A program made the position numbers and the translations under genes. Of a DNA stretch of 64,000 nucleotides, positions 1-9,484 are shown one piece after another (the stretch's first letter is position 1; the number at the start of each line of letters is the position of its first letter). The stretch is from contig NC_056052.1 of the NCBI RefSeq assembly GCF_004379255.2, forward strand, positions 11,587,708 to 11,651,707, read 5' to 3'. Origin of the DNA: Salvia splendens. Lineage: Eukaryota; Streptophyta; Magnoliopsida; Lamiales; Lamiaceae. The notes beneath the pieces are model-generated. The model made no database searches and was not told the origin of the DNA. It was given only the letters and a program-made list of their open reading frames with translations.

Positions 1-539
1 TTTTATCCCATAAATCACAACCGAGAAAAAGAGAGTGAGTAGAAGCTGTTGTGACTTTCAAGCACTATTTTAAAGTAGGAGTTTTTCCAGCTCATCAGCC
101 ACAAGGAATCAGGTAATCATACACACACCTTCCCAGTTTAGATTTCTCATTCACCATACAACACAAAAGCATCAAAATGTCTTATGCATACAGCCATAGC
201 TCAACAACTCCAGTTTAATATCCATCCATGTTTAGAACTCCAATTAGTTCACAAGTCGAGAGAAAGTAAGAAACTGACCCATAAATCGCAAGCCTAGGGA
301 CATGAAGATCAAATTAACACCAAATATATATATGCAAATGGGAATTTATTCCACTACACGAAACCCCCTTCTACAAAACTTAAGTTTTGAACCATAATGT
401 TTTTTTGCATTTAGCCAATAGCATAGATGAAAACAAAGACTCATCCCTATGAGTCTATACAAGGATAGAATCTGCCAAGCTTAATACAAGGAAGTAAAAC
501 AAGTAGAAGGTGGGCATTCTTTTATGAACTTACCTTCCT
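1..539. other. Intergenic, no gene recognised
   Basis: AT-rich sequence without a credible coding frame or RNA gene. It may be the outer part of the LTR-like remnant that follows, but I see no clear boundary. Confidence 0.4.
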
Positions 540-1239
540 AAGTATATATGTTTATGTGAAAACTATGCTATGCTATGTATGTTTAGTCATGTCATATTTG
601 TTTTATGAAATACATATTCGCTTGGCTATGCTAATTATGTTTCATCGAATTCGGGCACTGGTAGGGCCGCAAACCCTACTCGGATTAGTGTACACATATG
701 GGGATCGTGAGTTGACCGGCCCGGTGACTGTGGTTGAATGTGGCCACATTCCCGGTTCATATACGTTTCAGATATGGTATCTACTATGAACTTAGATTGC
801 AATCAAACTTTACGAATAAGATATTTTAGTGTCTCGGGCCTTTTTAAGTTAAAACTCTGTGTCTACTCAATTGTGACTGACAAAACTCTTTCACGAAAAA
901 TATATTTTCAGCATGAACCCCCTGAGTATATCAAGTACTTAACTATGCATGTCTTTTTCTAACGTGCAGATTGAACGTGAACGAGAGATGGTGGTGTTGA
1001 GCAGAGACGACAAATAAGTTAGCTTAAAGATGTCCAATGAATTGTGTCCTCGTGCATAACTCGTTGTCTTAAACTCTTATGCTGCAAATGTCGATACTCT
1101 GATTCATCATTCTATGACCACTTAAGTTCGTTTTGGAAATCATGTTAAGTTTTAATTATCATATCTATGTCTCTTTTTCCTTTTTCCCCTAATTTCATTT
1201 TAAGCCAAACTTACTATTACCAGTAAGTTCGGTCGTGAC
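540..1239 (+). repeat. Probable LTR-retrotransposon remnant (solo or truncated LTR)
   Basis: The stretch has the texture of a Ty3/gypsy LTR: a GC-richer block near 650-760, an AT-rich middle, and a right end reading GGTCGTGACA at about 1230-1239, a form common at plant gypsy LTR ends. Small open frames at 556-962 have no family resemblance. No matching second LTR or target duplication was found, so the left edge is uncertain. Confidence 0.35.
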
Positions 1240-1353
1240 ACTTAATGAGTTTGGAATATTTTCATAAAATTCAAATTAGTCAGGCAAAAGAAAATAGCTA
1301 CCACTGTTGGTAGTTGTGAATTTTTGTGCACCCGGATTATGACTTGGTGCTTA

Positions 1354-1362
1354 CCTTTATAC
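1354..1362. repeat. 9-bp target site duplication, left copy (CCTTTATAC)
   Basis: CCTTTATAC directly precedes the left terminal inverted repeat and is repeated exactly at 2103-2111, just outside the right one. A 9-bp duplication is the signature of Mutator-like insertion. Confidence 0.9.
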
Positions 1363-2102
1363 CGGAAGGGATCAGCTAATGCATAAGCTAATCCACCATA
1401 TAATACACTAATAAAAAATAGACACGTGGAATCTATTTATAAAATTAAATAAAAGACTACCTTCACATCTTCACTCATTACTCATTACTCATTACTCTCT
1501 CCCTCCCTACACTGCAACTCCTTTGTCTTTAGGAGGAAGAAACACCGATTTCCCTCTCTGTTCGTTCGCACACACCGATTCAAGCCATGTGATTTCTGAC
1601 ATATCATTCCTGTAATTCACTATTGCCTGATTTCCGATGTCTACATTTTCATAGCACTGACTCAGGCGCCAGGGAAGAGGACGAGGGGGAGGGGGAAGAG
1701 GGAGAGCTCCGCCGCGTAGTCGGATATAGGATTTGTGTGGTGCTTCTCCGGGAACGAGGAGGCGGCGCACGACAGGGGATGGGGGCGACGGCGGAGCGGT
1801 GGGGAGAGGAAACTGCGGGCGGGGTTTAATTGGGGTTTGGGGGAGATTAGGGAGGTGGAGGAGGACGGCGATGGAGATGGAGGAGAATGCAGGAGCTGAG
1901 GCAGCGCCATTTTGGGAGAGGAGAGAGAAATGGGGTTTAGGAAGGGGAAATTGATTGAGGAATTATTGAATGGCATGTGGGAATTTACGAGTGAAGATAT
2001 GAAGGTGGTCTTTTATTTAATTTTATAAATAGATTCCACTTGTCTATTTTTCATTAGTGTATTATATGGTGGAGTAGCTTATGCCTTAGCTGATCCCTTC
2101 CG
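1363..2102 (-). mobile_element. Pack-MULE: non-autonomous Mutator-like element with captured gene fragment
   Basis: A 740-bp element bounded by about 114-bp terminal inverted repeats (1363-1476 and 1989-2102) that begin CGGAAGGGATCAGCTAA and agree over roughly 90% by eye. A perfect 9-bp target duplication flanks it. It has no transposase. The GC-rich interior differs sharply from the AT-rich surroundings and encodes, on the minus strand, the beginning of a plastid LON-domain protein. Long TIRs, a 9-bp duplication and captured exon sequence together define a Pack-MULE. Confidence 0.88.
1507..1976 (-). pseudogene. Captured 5' fragment of a chloroplast LON-domain protein gene
   Basis: Read on the minus strand from the ATG at 1910, about 82 codons resemble the N-terminus of the plant LON substrate-binding-domain proteins related to Arabidopsis At1g75460. 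There is a Ser/Pro/Arg-rich plastid-transit-like leader, then AASSFPEKHHTNP, then the start of the LON domain, LFPLPLVLFPGA. The frame stops at 1662 immediately after this motif, so only the first strand of the domain is present and no LON function is possible. From 1661 down to 1507 a different frame (LSQCYENVDIGNQAI onward) continues to a stop. I do not recognise it; it may be a second captured piece. The family assignment rests on remembered motifs. Confidence 0.68.
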
Positions 2103-2111
2103 CCTTTATAC
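2103..2111. repeat. 9-bp target site duplication, right copy (CCTTTATAC)
   Basis: Exact copy of 1354-1362, abutting the right end of the Pack-MULE. Confidence 0.9.
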
Positions 2112-3239
2112 AATGACAAGTTACTTGAATTTACATATGATTATATAAATAATTCGCATTAGCGTTAATTTATATTGTATGCATTCATTTTAATTCTAAT
2201 TACTTATGAATTTATTAAATTTATTAATTTTATAAATGATATAAAAATTAAAATTTGATGCCGAAAGAGTTATGTCATGTGTGAGTGTTGCACCACCATT
2301 GAATATCATTTAATAAATTATTTTAAATATTAATTAAGATAATTTTGAGAAGATTCATGCGAGAATCAAGAAAATGAGAAGAATTATGAATCACAAGGAA
2401 TAATATATAGTACTCCATCAAATGAGAAAATAAGTTATCTTGTCATAATTCAAGATGTCATTAGTGGATTAAGTATTTACATTAAATAATGATTGAAAAA
2501 ATAATTTAATGTTAAAAAATTGTCATTTATTAACTTTATAAATGATAATTGTGTAAGAAAGTAATAATAAGATTAATAAAATTATTTATACGCCCTTCAT
2601 GGCTTTAAGGTTAAAATAGTCATTTGAATCACTTCAAATATAATTTCCATGTTCAGTTCCTTATAACATGATTTTTCCTACACTAGGGACTAAAATGTGC
2701 AAAACTTCAATTTTCCATGAACCAATTTTGAAATGAACTCAGGGTCCACTCGCCCATGAAAATATGTCTCATTTTGTTATTCGAAACGTCCGCAATTCCA
2801 AGTCCCATTTACGTTCTTTCCATTTTAGTTAAGTGAATCCTGTGAACTAAATCATTACATTGACATTCAATTATATAACCAATATATAAAACTATAAAAG
2901 TGAGACTCAAAATGCACTAACTTTTTTCTCCATTTTACTTCATAAAGTTGAACAATTTCTAAATACCCGTGGTGAGTCAAATTGGACTATGAAATGGTAG
3001 ATAAAGGGAGTAATTCAATTCCAAATCCTTTGTTCAGTTAAATATGATATAACTGATATGAAATTAAATTTGAAGAAATTACATAGTGTATGTGCAAGTG
3101 TGTTTGTAGTGTGTGTTGTGCGTAAATGTGCCCAATTTTATAACTATTTTAAATTACAATTATCTTCTTTCGATATAGAATTTAAATCAAATTGTAGAAT
3201 TGAGAAAATTTGGAATTGAAATTCGATTTTTTTAGGCAT
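2112..3239. other. Intergenic, AT-rich
   Basis: No gene is seen. Weak Stowaway-like ends (TACTCCATC near 2411 and AGGGAGTA near 3006-3013) suggest eroded MITEs, but I could not pair them with confidence. Confidence 0.4.
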
Positions 3240-3881
3240 ATTGGTCTCTAAAATCATAAACTTAGGCTAAAATTTGGTATTTCCCATGAATTTTAAAATT
3301 GGTCTAAAATATCCCAAATTTTATACTCCTTCTGTCCCATTGAAATATGTCATATTTCCTTTTTTGTCCGTCCCATACAAATAGTCCATATTCATTTATG
3401 GAAACATTTTTCTCCTTCTCATTTACTTTATCATTTATGGACTCCACCATCCACTACATAATTTCAACAACTTTTTCTTCTTCTCTCTAACTTTATCAAT
3501 TACGCATTAAAACATGTGTCAAATCCAATGACCTATATGTATGTGTCGGAGGGAGTACTTTGTTTGTTATTTCTCATGATAGGTCAATCAACATATCCAA
3601 CCAACTTCCGTACATTTTTTTTATCCTAATTGGCACTACTAAATAAACGTGATTTTCTACGTAGTTTTTTATCCTACTTGTCACGAATTTAAAAATTAAT
3701 CTAAAAATATCATAAATATTTAACAGTTGCCCAATCATTAGTAAGATTTTTGCCGAAGATGTCATATTGGCTGGGTTGAGAAATAACAAACAAAATGTAA
3801 TATTTGTGATATTTTAGACCAATTTTAATGTTCGTGGAAAATACTAAAATTTGGCGATAGTTGATGGTTTTATGGACCAAT
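3240..3881. mobile_element. MITE with long inverted repeats, split by a nested Stowaway-like MITE
   Basis: The left arm from ATTGGTCTCTAAAATC at 3240 is inverted at the right arm ending GACCAAT at 3881. The arms share an AAAATTTGG core, the block GGTCTAAAATATC and an exact 18-bp piece (3559-3576 against 3777-3794). The arms pair only if the Stowaway-like element at 3326-3555 is removed, so that element inserted later. No coding capacity. Superfamily not determined. Confidence 0.6.
3326..3555. mobile_element. Stowaway-like MITE (230 bp), nested
   Basis: Begins CTCCTTCTGTCCC, ends GTCGGAGGGAG, and is flanked by TA on both sides. These are Stowaway (Tc1/mariner-derived) termini and target site. 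Confidence 0.72.
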
Positions 3882-3897
3882 TTCCCAATTTTTTGTA

Positions 3898-4105
3898 CTC
3901 CCTCCGTCCACAAAAAATAGTCATATTTTTCCGTTTTGAGATGTCCATGAAAAATAGTATCATTTCTTAAAATAGAAAGTTTCTGTCTCTTACTTTTTCC
4001 ACTTTTTTCTCTCATCTATCATACTTAACCCACTTTTTCTCATTCTCTTTTACTTTATCAATTTTTTCTCATCCTCTCTCTTACTTTACCTTTCTGCTCC
4101 GATAA
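3898..4105. mobile_element. Stowaway-like MITE, right end eroded
   Basis: A canonical left terminus CTCCCTCCGTCC preceded by TA starts at 3898 and is followed by the usual interior (CACAAAAAATAG, CTCTTACTTT). A matching right end is not recognisable. It lies about 500-750 bp upstream of the RHM start codon. Confidence 0.5.
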
Positions 4106-4385
4106 TGTAAACAATAATTTAAATATCTATCTTTATATTGTGTATCATTAATTACAAAACAAATGATAAGGTTAAGTCTCTCCAAAATCAATCACATCAG
4201 GTGTATTTGATCACTTGATCTATAATTGGGAAGGATGAAAAGTGCAAATTTGAATAGAGGTAAATGATAGTTCCATTCTTTTCGCCGCTCCTTGTCTTAA
4301 CCATTCACTTCTCTCTCCCATTTCAATCTTCTCTCCCCCTTTTCTTCCCCTATTTCCAAGTCCGAGTCATTATCGCAGAATAAAC

Positions 4386-4642
4386 GTGAGTTTCTTTCAC
4401 CCTGCATTAATTCATTGTGGAGTCTGTATTCAATGTTATATGCGATGATCCAATTGGATCCATGAGATTGATCTAGGGTTCTATTGAGATGAATGTGATG
4501 ATTTCATGCGTCATTTAATATCCATTTAAAAGAATAAAACTTGATATGTAATGTGAATCATATTTTTGTTATGGATGTTAGCTGATTTTTCTTTAAGCAG
4601 ATGCTATCCTAGTATGAAAACATGGTTGCTTTTCTGCTGTAG
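4386..4642 (+). other. 5'-UTR intron of the RHM gene
   Basis: A donor AAAC|GTGAGT at 4386 and an acceptor TTCTGCTGTAG ending at 4642 bracket an AT-rich stretch just before the start codon. The sequence upstream (about 4270-4385) is CT-rich, as in plant 5' leaders. The intron leaves a 13-nt second leader segment before the ATG at 4656. Inferred from splice consensus only. Confidence 0.6.
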
Positions 4643-4655
4643 ATACTAAGCAACA

Positions 4656-6752
4656 ATGTCGAACTTTACACCGAAAAACATCCTCATCACTGGGGCTGCT
4701 GGATTCATCGCTTCTCATGTCGCCAACAGGCTTATACGAAACTATCCCGAATACAAGATTGTCGTGCTCGACAAGCTTGATTACTGCTCCAATCTCAAGA
4801 ACCTCCTTCCTTCCAAATCCTCTCCCAACTTCAAGTTTGTCAAGGGAGACATCAGCAGCGCTGACCTTGTCAATTACCTTCTCGTCGCTGAGAACATTGA
4901 CACAATAATGCATTTCGCTGCCCAAACCCATGTTGACAATTCCTTTGGTAACAGTTTCGAGTTCACCAAGAATAACATTTATGGAACCCATGTGCTCTTG
5001 GAGGCGTGCAAGGTAACCGGACAGATTAGAAGGTTTATCCATGTTAGCACGGATGAGGTCTATGGAGAGACCGAGGAGGATGCTATTGTTGGAAACCAAG
5101 AGGCCTCGCAGCTCCTGCCAACAAACCCTTACTCAGCAACAAAGGCTGGGGCTGAGATGCTCGTTATGGCATATGGTAGATCTTATGGATTGCCTGTTAT
5201 TACCACGAGAGGTAATAATGTTTATGGCCCCAATCAGTTTCCGGAAAAGTTGATTCCTAAGTTCATCCTCTTGGCCATGAGAGGGAAAACTCTTCCCATC
5301 CATGGTGATGGATCCAACGTTCGAAGTTACCTCTATTGTGAGGATGTTGCAGAAGCCTTTGAGATCGTTCTCCACAAGGGAGAAGTTGGTCATGTTTACA
5401 ACATTGGGACGAAGAAGGAGAGGAGGGTGATCGATGTAGCCAGCGACATGTGCAAGCTGTTCAAGATGGATCCCGACAAGGTCATTGAGTTCGTGGATAA
5501 CAGGCCTTTTAATGATCAACGGTATTTCCTGGACGACCAGAAGCTGAAGGAGTTAGGTTGGTCAGAGAGGACCCCGTGGGAGGAGGGTTTGAAGAAGACG
5601 ATTGAGTGGTACAGCAGCAATCCTGATTGGTGGGGTGATGTATCGGGTGCACTGCTTCCTCATCCTAGAATGCTGATGATGCCTGGTGGAATCGAGAGGC
5701 ATTTTGACGGAGCTGAGCAGTACGAGTCTGGGAAGGCCGAATTCACTGCTAACTCTACTCAGAAGATGGTGGTGCCGCCTTCCAAGACTGGCCAATCAAT
5801 GGAGAAGCCAGCCTTCCGGTTCTTGATATATGGCAGGACGGGGTGGATTGGTGGTTTGCTTGGAAAATTGTGTGAGAAACAGGGGATAGCATATGAGTAT
5901 GGAAAGGGGCGTCTTGAGAACCGCCTCCAGGTTTTGGCCGACATTAATGCTGTGAAGCCTACACATGTTCTGAATGCAGCTGGTTTAACCGGTAGACCCA
6001 ACGTCGATTGGTGTGAAAGCCATAAGACTGAGACGATTCGTGTCAATGTTGTTGGCACGCTGACCTTGGCCGATGCATGCAGAGAGAACGGACTCCTGAT
6101 GCTGAATTTTGCGACTGGCTGCATCTTTGAATACGATGCTGCGCACCCTGAGGGTTCTGGCATTGGATACAAGGAGGAAGACACACCCAATTTCATCGGA
6201 TCGTTCTATTCCAAGACGAAGGCGATGGTAATATTTTGTTTAGGTTGCAAATTACTTGTCATATATTTGCATGCTAACTTTTGGTGTGCACTCTATCAGG
6301 TGGAATCGCTCTTGAAAGAATACGACAACGTCTGCACGCTGAGAGTCCGGATGCCGATATCTTCAGACCTGAGCAACCCGCGCAATTTCGTTACCAAGAT
6401 CTCCAAGTACAACAAGGTGGTTAACATCCCTAACAGCATGACAATCTTGGATGAGCTTCTTCCGATTGCAATTGAGATGGCAAAACGAAACCTCAGAGGC
6501 ATCTGGAACTTCACCAACCCGGGTGTCGTCAGCCACAACGAGGTGCTGGAGATGTACAAGCAATATATTGACCCGAATTTCAAGTACGCCAATTTCACCC
6601 TCGAGGAACAAGCAAAGGTCATTGTTGCTCCCAGAAGCAACAACGAGATGGATGCGTCTAAACTGAAGAAAGAGTTCCCTGAGTTGCTCTCGATCAAGGA
6701 GTCGTTGATCAAGTACGTCTTTGAACCAAACAGGAAGACCCCACCCAAGTGA
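4656..6752 (+). CDS. RHM1: Trifunctional UDP-rhamnose synthase (RHM family), two coding exons
   Basis: Converts UDP-glucose to UDP-L-rhamnose in the cytosol, for pectin and flavonol glycosylation. Coding exons are 4656-6227 and 6300-6752, giving 674 residues, close to the ~670 of Arabidopsis RHM proteins. The N-terminal 4,6-dehydratase domain (about 1-330) has the NAD-binding GAAGFIA (13-19), the TDE of the active site (132-134) and YSATK (Y159, K163). The C-terminal epimerase/reductase domain (about 385-674) has GRTGWIGG (393-400) and a second YSKTK (Y518, K522), so all catalytic motifs are present. The 72-nt intron at 6228-6299 has GT-AG ends, is a multiple of three and contains no stop, so unspliced RNA also reads through as 698 codons; homology favours splicing. 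The paralogue number is not certain; the symbol marks the family. Confidence 0.95.
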   Translation: MSNFTPKNILITGAAGFIASHVANRLIRNYPEYKIVVLDKLDYCSNLKNLLPSKSSPNFKFVKGDISSADLVNYLLVAENIDTIMHFAAQTHVDNSFGNSFEFTKNNIYGTHVLLEACKVTGQIRRFIHVSTDEVYGETEEDAIVGNQEASQLLPTNPYSATKAGAEMLVMAYGRSYGLPVITTRGNNVYGPNQFPEKLIPKFILLAMRGKTLPIHGDGSNVRSYLYCEDVAEAFEIVLHKGEVGHVYNIGTKKERRVIDVASDMCKLFKMDPDKVIEFVDNRPFNDQRYFLDDQKLKELGWSERTPWEEGLKKTIEWYSSNPDWWGDVSGALLPHPRMLMMPGGIERHFDGAEQYESGKAEFTANSTQKMVVPPSKTGQSMEKPAFRFLIYGRTGWIGGLLGKLCEKQGIAYEYGKGRLENRLQVLADINAVKPTHVLNAAGLTGRPNVDWCESHKTETIRVNVVGTLTLADACRENGLLMLNFATGCIFEYDAAHPEGSGIGYKEEDTPNFIGSFYSKTKAMVIFCLGCKLLVIYLHANFWCALYQVESLLKEYDNVCTLRVRMPISSDLSNPRNFVTKISKYNKVVNIPNSMTILDELLPIAIEMAKRNLRGIWNFTNPGVVSHNEVLEMYKQYIDPNFKYANFTLEEQAKVIVAPRSNNEMDASKLKKEFPELLSIKESLIKYVFEPNRKTPPK
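6228..6299 (+). other. 72-nt in-frame, stop-free intron of RHM
   Basis: It starts GTAATATTTTG and ends CTCTATCAG. Removing it joins ...SKTKAM to VESLLKEYDNV, as expected for RHM. Its length is divisible by three and it has no in-frame stop, so retention would insert 24 largely hydrophobic residues directly after the second YxxxK motif. Confidence 0.85.
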
Positions 6753-6920
6753 AGCGTTGTTTCCTATGTCGACTAATTTCCATCAATTTTATTTTTAGCC
6801 GAATGCCCCAAAAACTTTGTGCTCTTGTATTTAATTCTTGTATGAACAGTGATACTCCACAGCATCTTAAGTAGATTGCAAGGAAGACAATTAAGTTTTT
6901 AGGCCAAAATATGTTCGAAT
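6753..6920 (+). other. RHM 3' untranslated region
   Basis: AT-rich sequence between the RHM stop and the Harbinger element that starts at 6924. No exact AATAAA is seen, so the poly(A) site is unassigned. The transposon sits about 170 bp after the stop codon, so a longer 3' UTR would run into it. Confidence 0.5.
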
Positions 6921-7117
6921 TTAGACCATCCGCAATGCGTCTTGTTGCTGTCTCTATCTCGTCTTGGAGAGACAAGACCGCATCGAGACAGCGTTGCGGG
7001 CTCCGTCTCGTCCCCAGCCCATCCCCATCCCGTCCGGTGTCTCGTCGCGGAGAGGCAGTCCGCAAGCTGTCTCGCCACGCGCGTTGGCCACGTGGCGAGT
7101 TGTGGTTCGTCCGTGAC

Positions 7118-7143
7118 GCCCACTCGCCTGCCCGCGAGTGGGC
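7118..7143. promoter_or_regulatory. Subterminal palindrome of Harbinger element 1
   Basis: Arms GCCCACTCGC and GCGAGTGGGC surround a 6-nt centre, 194 bp from the left end. The ORF1-only element has the same structure at 32585-32610, with the outer G-C pair replaced by T-A. Candidate binding site for an element-encoded protein; that role is inferred. Confidence 0.5.
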
Positions 7144-7417
7144 GTCGTTTATTTCCGTTGAAAATGTATTTTTTTTTAATTCGGAAAAAATAAAATATAT
7201 AAAAAAAATCCCAAAATTATACTAGCCGTATATAGCCGTTTTTTACAAATTTTTTATTTTTTTGTATTTTTTTAAGCCCCCAATCACTTCTATAAATATC
7301 AAATCATTCTAACAAATTAATCCACCAAAAAAAACTCTCTATTCTCACTCAAACACTCTCAAACACTCTACATTCTTCATCTCAAAACATTATGCTTCTC
7401 CCAAATTTAATCCATTC

Positions 7418-8546
7418 ATGGATCCATTTGAGCAAATGCGCCTCAAATTACTTCTGTGAGAACCCGGTATGAGGAGAGACCTACTTCCATCGCCGTTTCC
7501 GTATGCGGAAACGGCTATTTCTGCATATCGCAAATACATTGGCAGCCCGGGAAGAGTTCTTCCAAGAAGGGTTCGACGCCGTTGGCCGTCCCAGTCACAC
7601 GACGTTCCAGAAATGTACTGCAGCAATCCGTCAGCTTGCTACTGGACAAACGGCGGATTTGTTCGACTAATACCTGCACATTGGGGAAAGCACTGGGAGA
7701 ATGTGTTTGATGAACTTCTGCAAAGGCGTCCGGGCAGCCTTCATCGATGAATTTCTCCGAAAACCAAGCACAGCAGATTGTCAGTTTCTGTTCCGACTTC
7801 ACGAACAAGTGCAAGGATTCCCCGGGATTCTTGGCAGCATCGATTGCATACATTGGCAATGGAAGAATTGCCCTATGGCGTGGAGGGGGTCATACACGAG
7901 AGGCCACAAAAGCACCCACCCCACCGTTATACTCGAGGCCGTTGCCGACTACCGGCTATGGATTTGGCATGCGTATTTCGGGGTCCCCGGATCGAACAAC
8001 GACGTCAACGTGCTCAACCAATCCGACCTCTTCACCGAAGTTTTGAATGGTAAAGCGTCGGCCATCAACTTCATCGCTAACAACCGGCAGTATAAAATGG
8101 TGTACTATCTTGCCGACGTCATCTATCCGAAGTGGCCAACCTTCGTGAAGACGTTTAACAGGCCGATGAACGAAAAATAGGCTCTTTTAGCGCAGAAGCA
8201 AGAGGCTGCTCGCAATAATGTGGAGAGAGCGTTCGGGGTTCTCCAAACTCGCGTCAACATTATCAAAGCCACGTCTCGTACGTGGATGGAGAATATGGTC
8301 GACATCATGTATACGTGCATAATCTTGCACAACATGATTGTCGCCGGCGAAGGACCTGAGGCGGGAAATTGGTTCGACCCTGAAACCCCGGGAAGCTCTA
8401 CCGCAAGTAGTCCGCCTCGTAGTGGAGTGCATCCGTCTATGCAAGATCGGTTGTTTGTCCGGATAAGGACACGTGATTCTACCGCCCACGCCCAAGTCCA
8501 TGAGGATCTAATGGAGCACATTTGGGCAAAATTTGGCAACCAGTAG
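7418..8546 (+). pseudogene. Harbinger (DDE_Tnp_4) transposase pseudogene
   Basis: A start-like piece MDPFEQMRLKLLL at 7418 is followed by a deletion of roughly 100 N-terminal codons. From about 7510 a single frame matches the intact transposase at 25789-27075: FQKCTAAIRQLATGQTADLF, then GSIDCIHWQWKNCP (first Asp), GSNNDVNVLNQ (second Asp) and NVERAFGVLQ (Glu). Two in-frame stops interrupt it, TAA at 7668 and TAG at 8178. It then runs cleanly to the natural C-terminus HIWAKFGNQ. The catalytic residues survive, but no complete protein can be made. A TATA box (TATAAATA, 7291) lies upstream. Confidence 0.88.
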
Positions 8547-8933
8547 ACGCACATGATCGCCATTAGACAACTCTTTCTTCTGCTTCTTTGAGTTTTGAAA
8601 TTTTGAATTTAGAGAGAGTGAGCGGATGATTTTAAATTATGTAATTTTTATTTTTTTTTTAAGATTTTATTAATGTGGTTTTTTATTTTTTTAGAATTTT
8701 AAGTTGTAATTTTATTTTATTTAATGAAGTGTGTTTTTATTAATTGAATTTGTTGGAAATAAAAATAAAAAAATGAAATCGAATGAATAGTTAAGGGATG
8801 AGATGGTTAAGAGATGGAGGGTTGCAGGTGTTGTCTCTTAGTTAAGAGATGGGATGAAAAGTACAGTGGGCCCATGAATAGTGAATTGATGAAACGGTTA
8901 AGAGACGAATAAGAGACAGCGTTGCGGATGGCC

Positions 8934-9121
8934 TAACGTACTACTCTCTCGTCCGCAATTTAAAGATACATTTTTATTCGACATGAGTTTTTAAATATTG
9001 TTTGTTTTATAGAAAAAAAGAGTAAAAAATGTTAGTGGAGGTGGTCTCGTTTTTATATATTAATTTCATAATTGAATGTGAGTGTAACGGGTTTGTGAAG
9101 CATGTAATTCCCTTTTACTAA
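8934..9121. other. Short spacer between Harbinger elements
   Basis: About 190 bp with a Stowaway-like left end (CTACTCTCTCGTCCGC near 8941). No gene. Confidence 0.45.
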
Positions 9122-9257
9122 GGCCATCCGCAATGGGACGGATGATGGCACGCCCGATGGCGCGCATCGTCCGCGCCCGCCATCGTCCGCCCCATTGCGG
9201 GTGCGTGACATAGGCCGCGGACGATCGTCTCGCCCTATACTAAGGGCGCGGAGTATA

Positions 9258-9283
9258 GCGCGGACGATGTCCATCGTCCGCGC
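9258..9283. promoter_or_regulatory. Subterminal perfect palindrome of Harbinger element 2
   Basis: Arms GCGCGGACGATG and CATCGTCCGCGC are separated by two bases, 136 bp from the left end. Perfect over 24 paired positions. Candidate protein-binding site; inferred. Confidence 0.5.
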
Positions 9284-9484
9284 CATCGTCCGCCCCATTG
9301 GGGCCTACGCAGACGATGGCCGCGGACGATAGGCCATCGGCCACGCCATCGTCCGCCCCACTGTGGGCTACGCGGACGATGGCACGCATTTTTTATTTTC
9401 TATTTAAATCTCGTTTCTCATTCATTTGTACATACGAACATATCGACTATCTCTTTACATATTCTCTCTCAACATCCAACCAAA

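Larger units (their letters stand above)
6924..8933 (+). mobile_element. Pong-like Harbinger element 1, transposase-only, decayed
   Basis: A 2010-bp element. The left end is GACCATCCGCAATGC and the right end, reverse-complemented, is GGCCATCCGCAACGC. The flanking triplets are TTA and TAA, a TWA site with one mismatch. The ends resemble the rice mPing/Pong terminus (GGCCAGTCACAATGG). TAAGAGAC/GTCTCTTA words repeat near the right end. The only coding remnant is a transposase; no ORF1 is present. A 26-bp palindrome at 7118-7143 is shared with the ORF1-only element at 32404. Confidence 0.85.

Noticed and set aside
556..962. Two overlapping small open frames on the plus strand
   Set aside because: No family resemblance, no conserved motif, and the region looks like an LTR remnant.
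4593..5519. Antisense frames (4593-5099 and 5133-5519) opposite the RHM gene
   Set aside because: They are mirror frames of a highly codon-biased gene and resemble no known protein.
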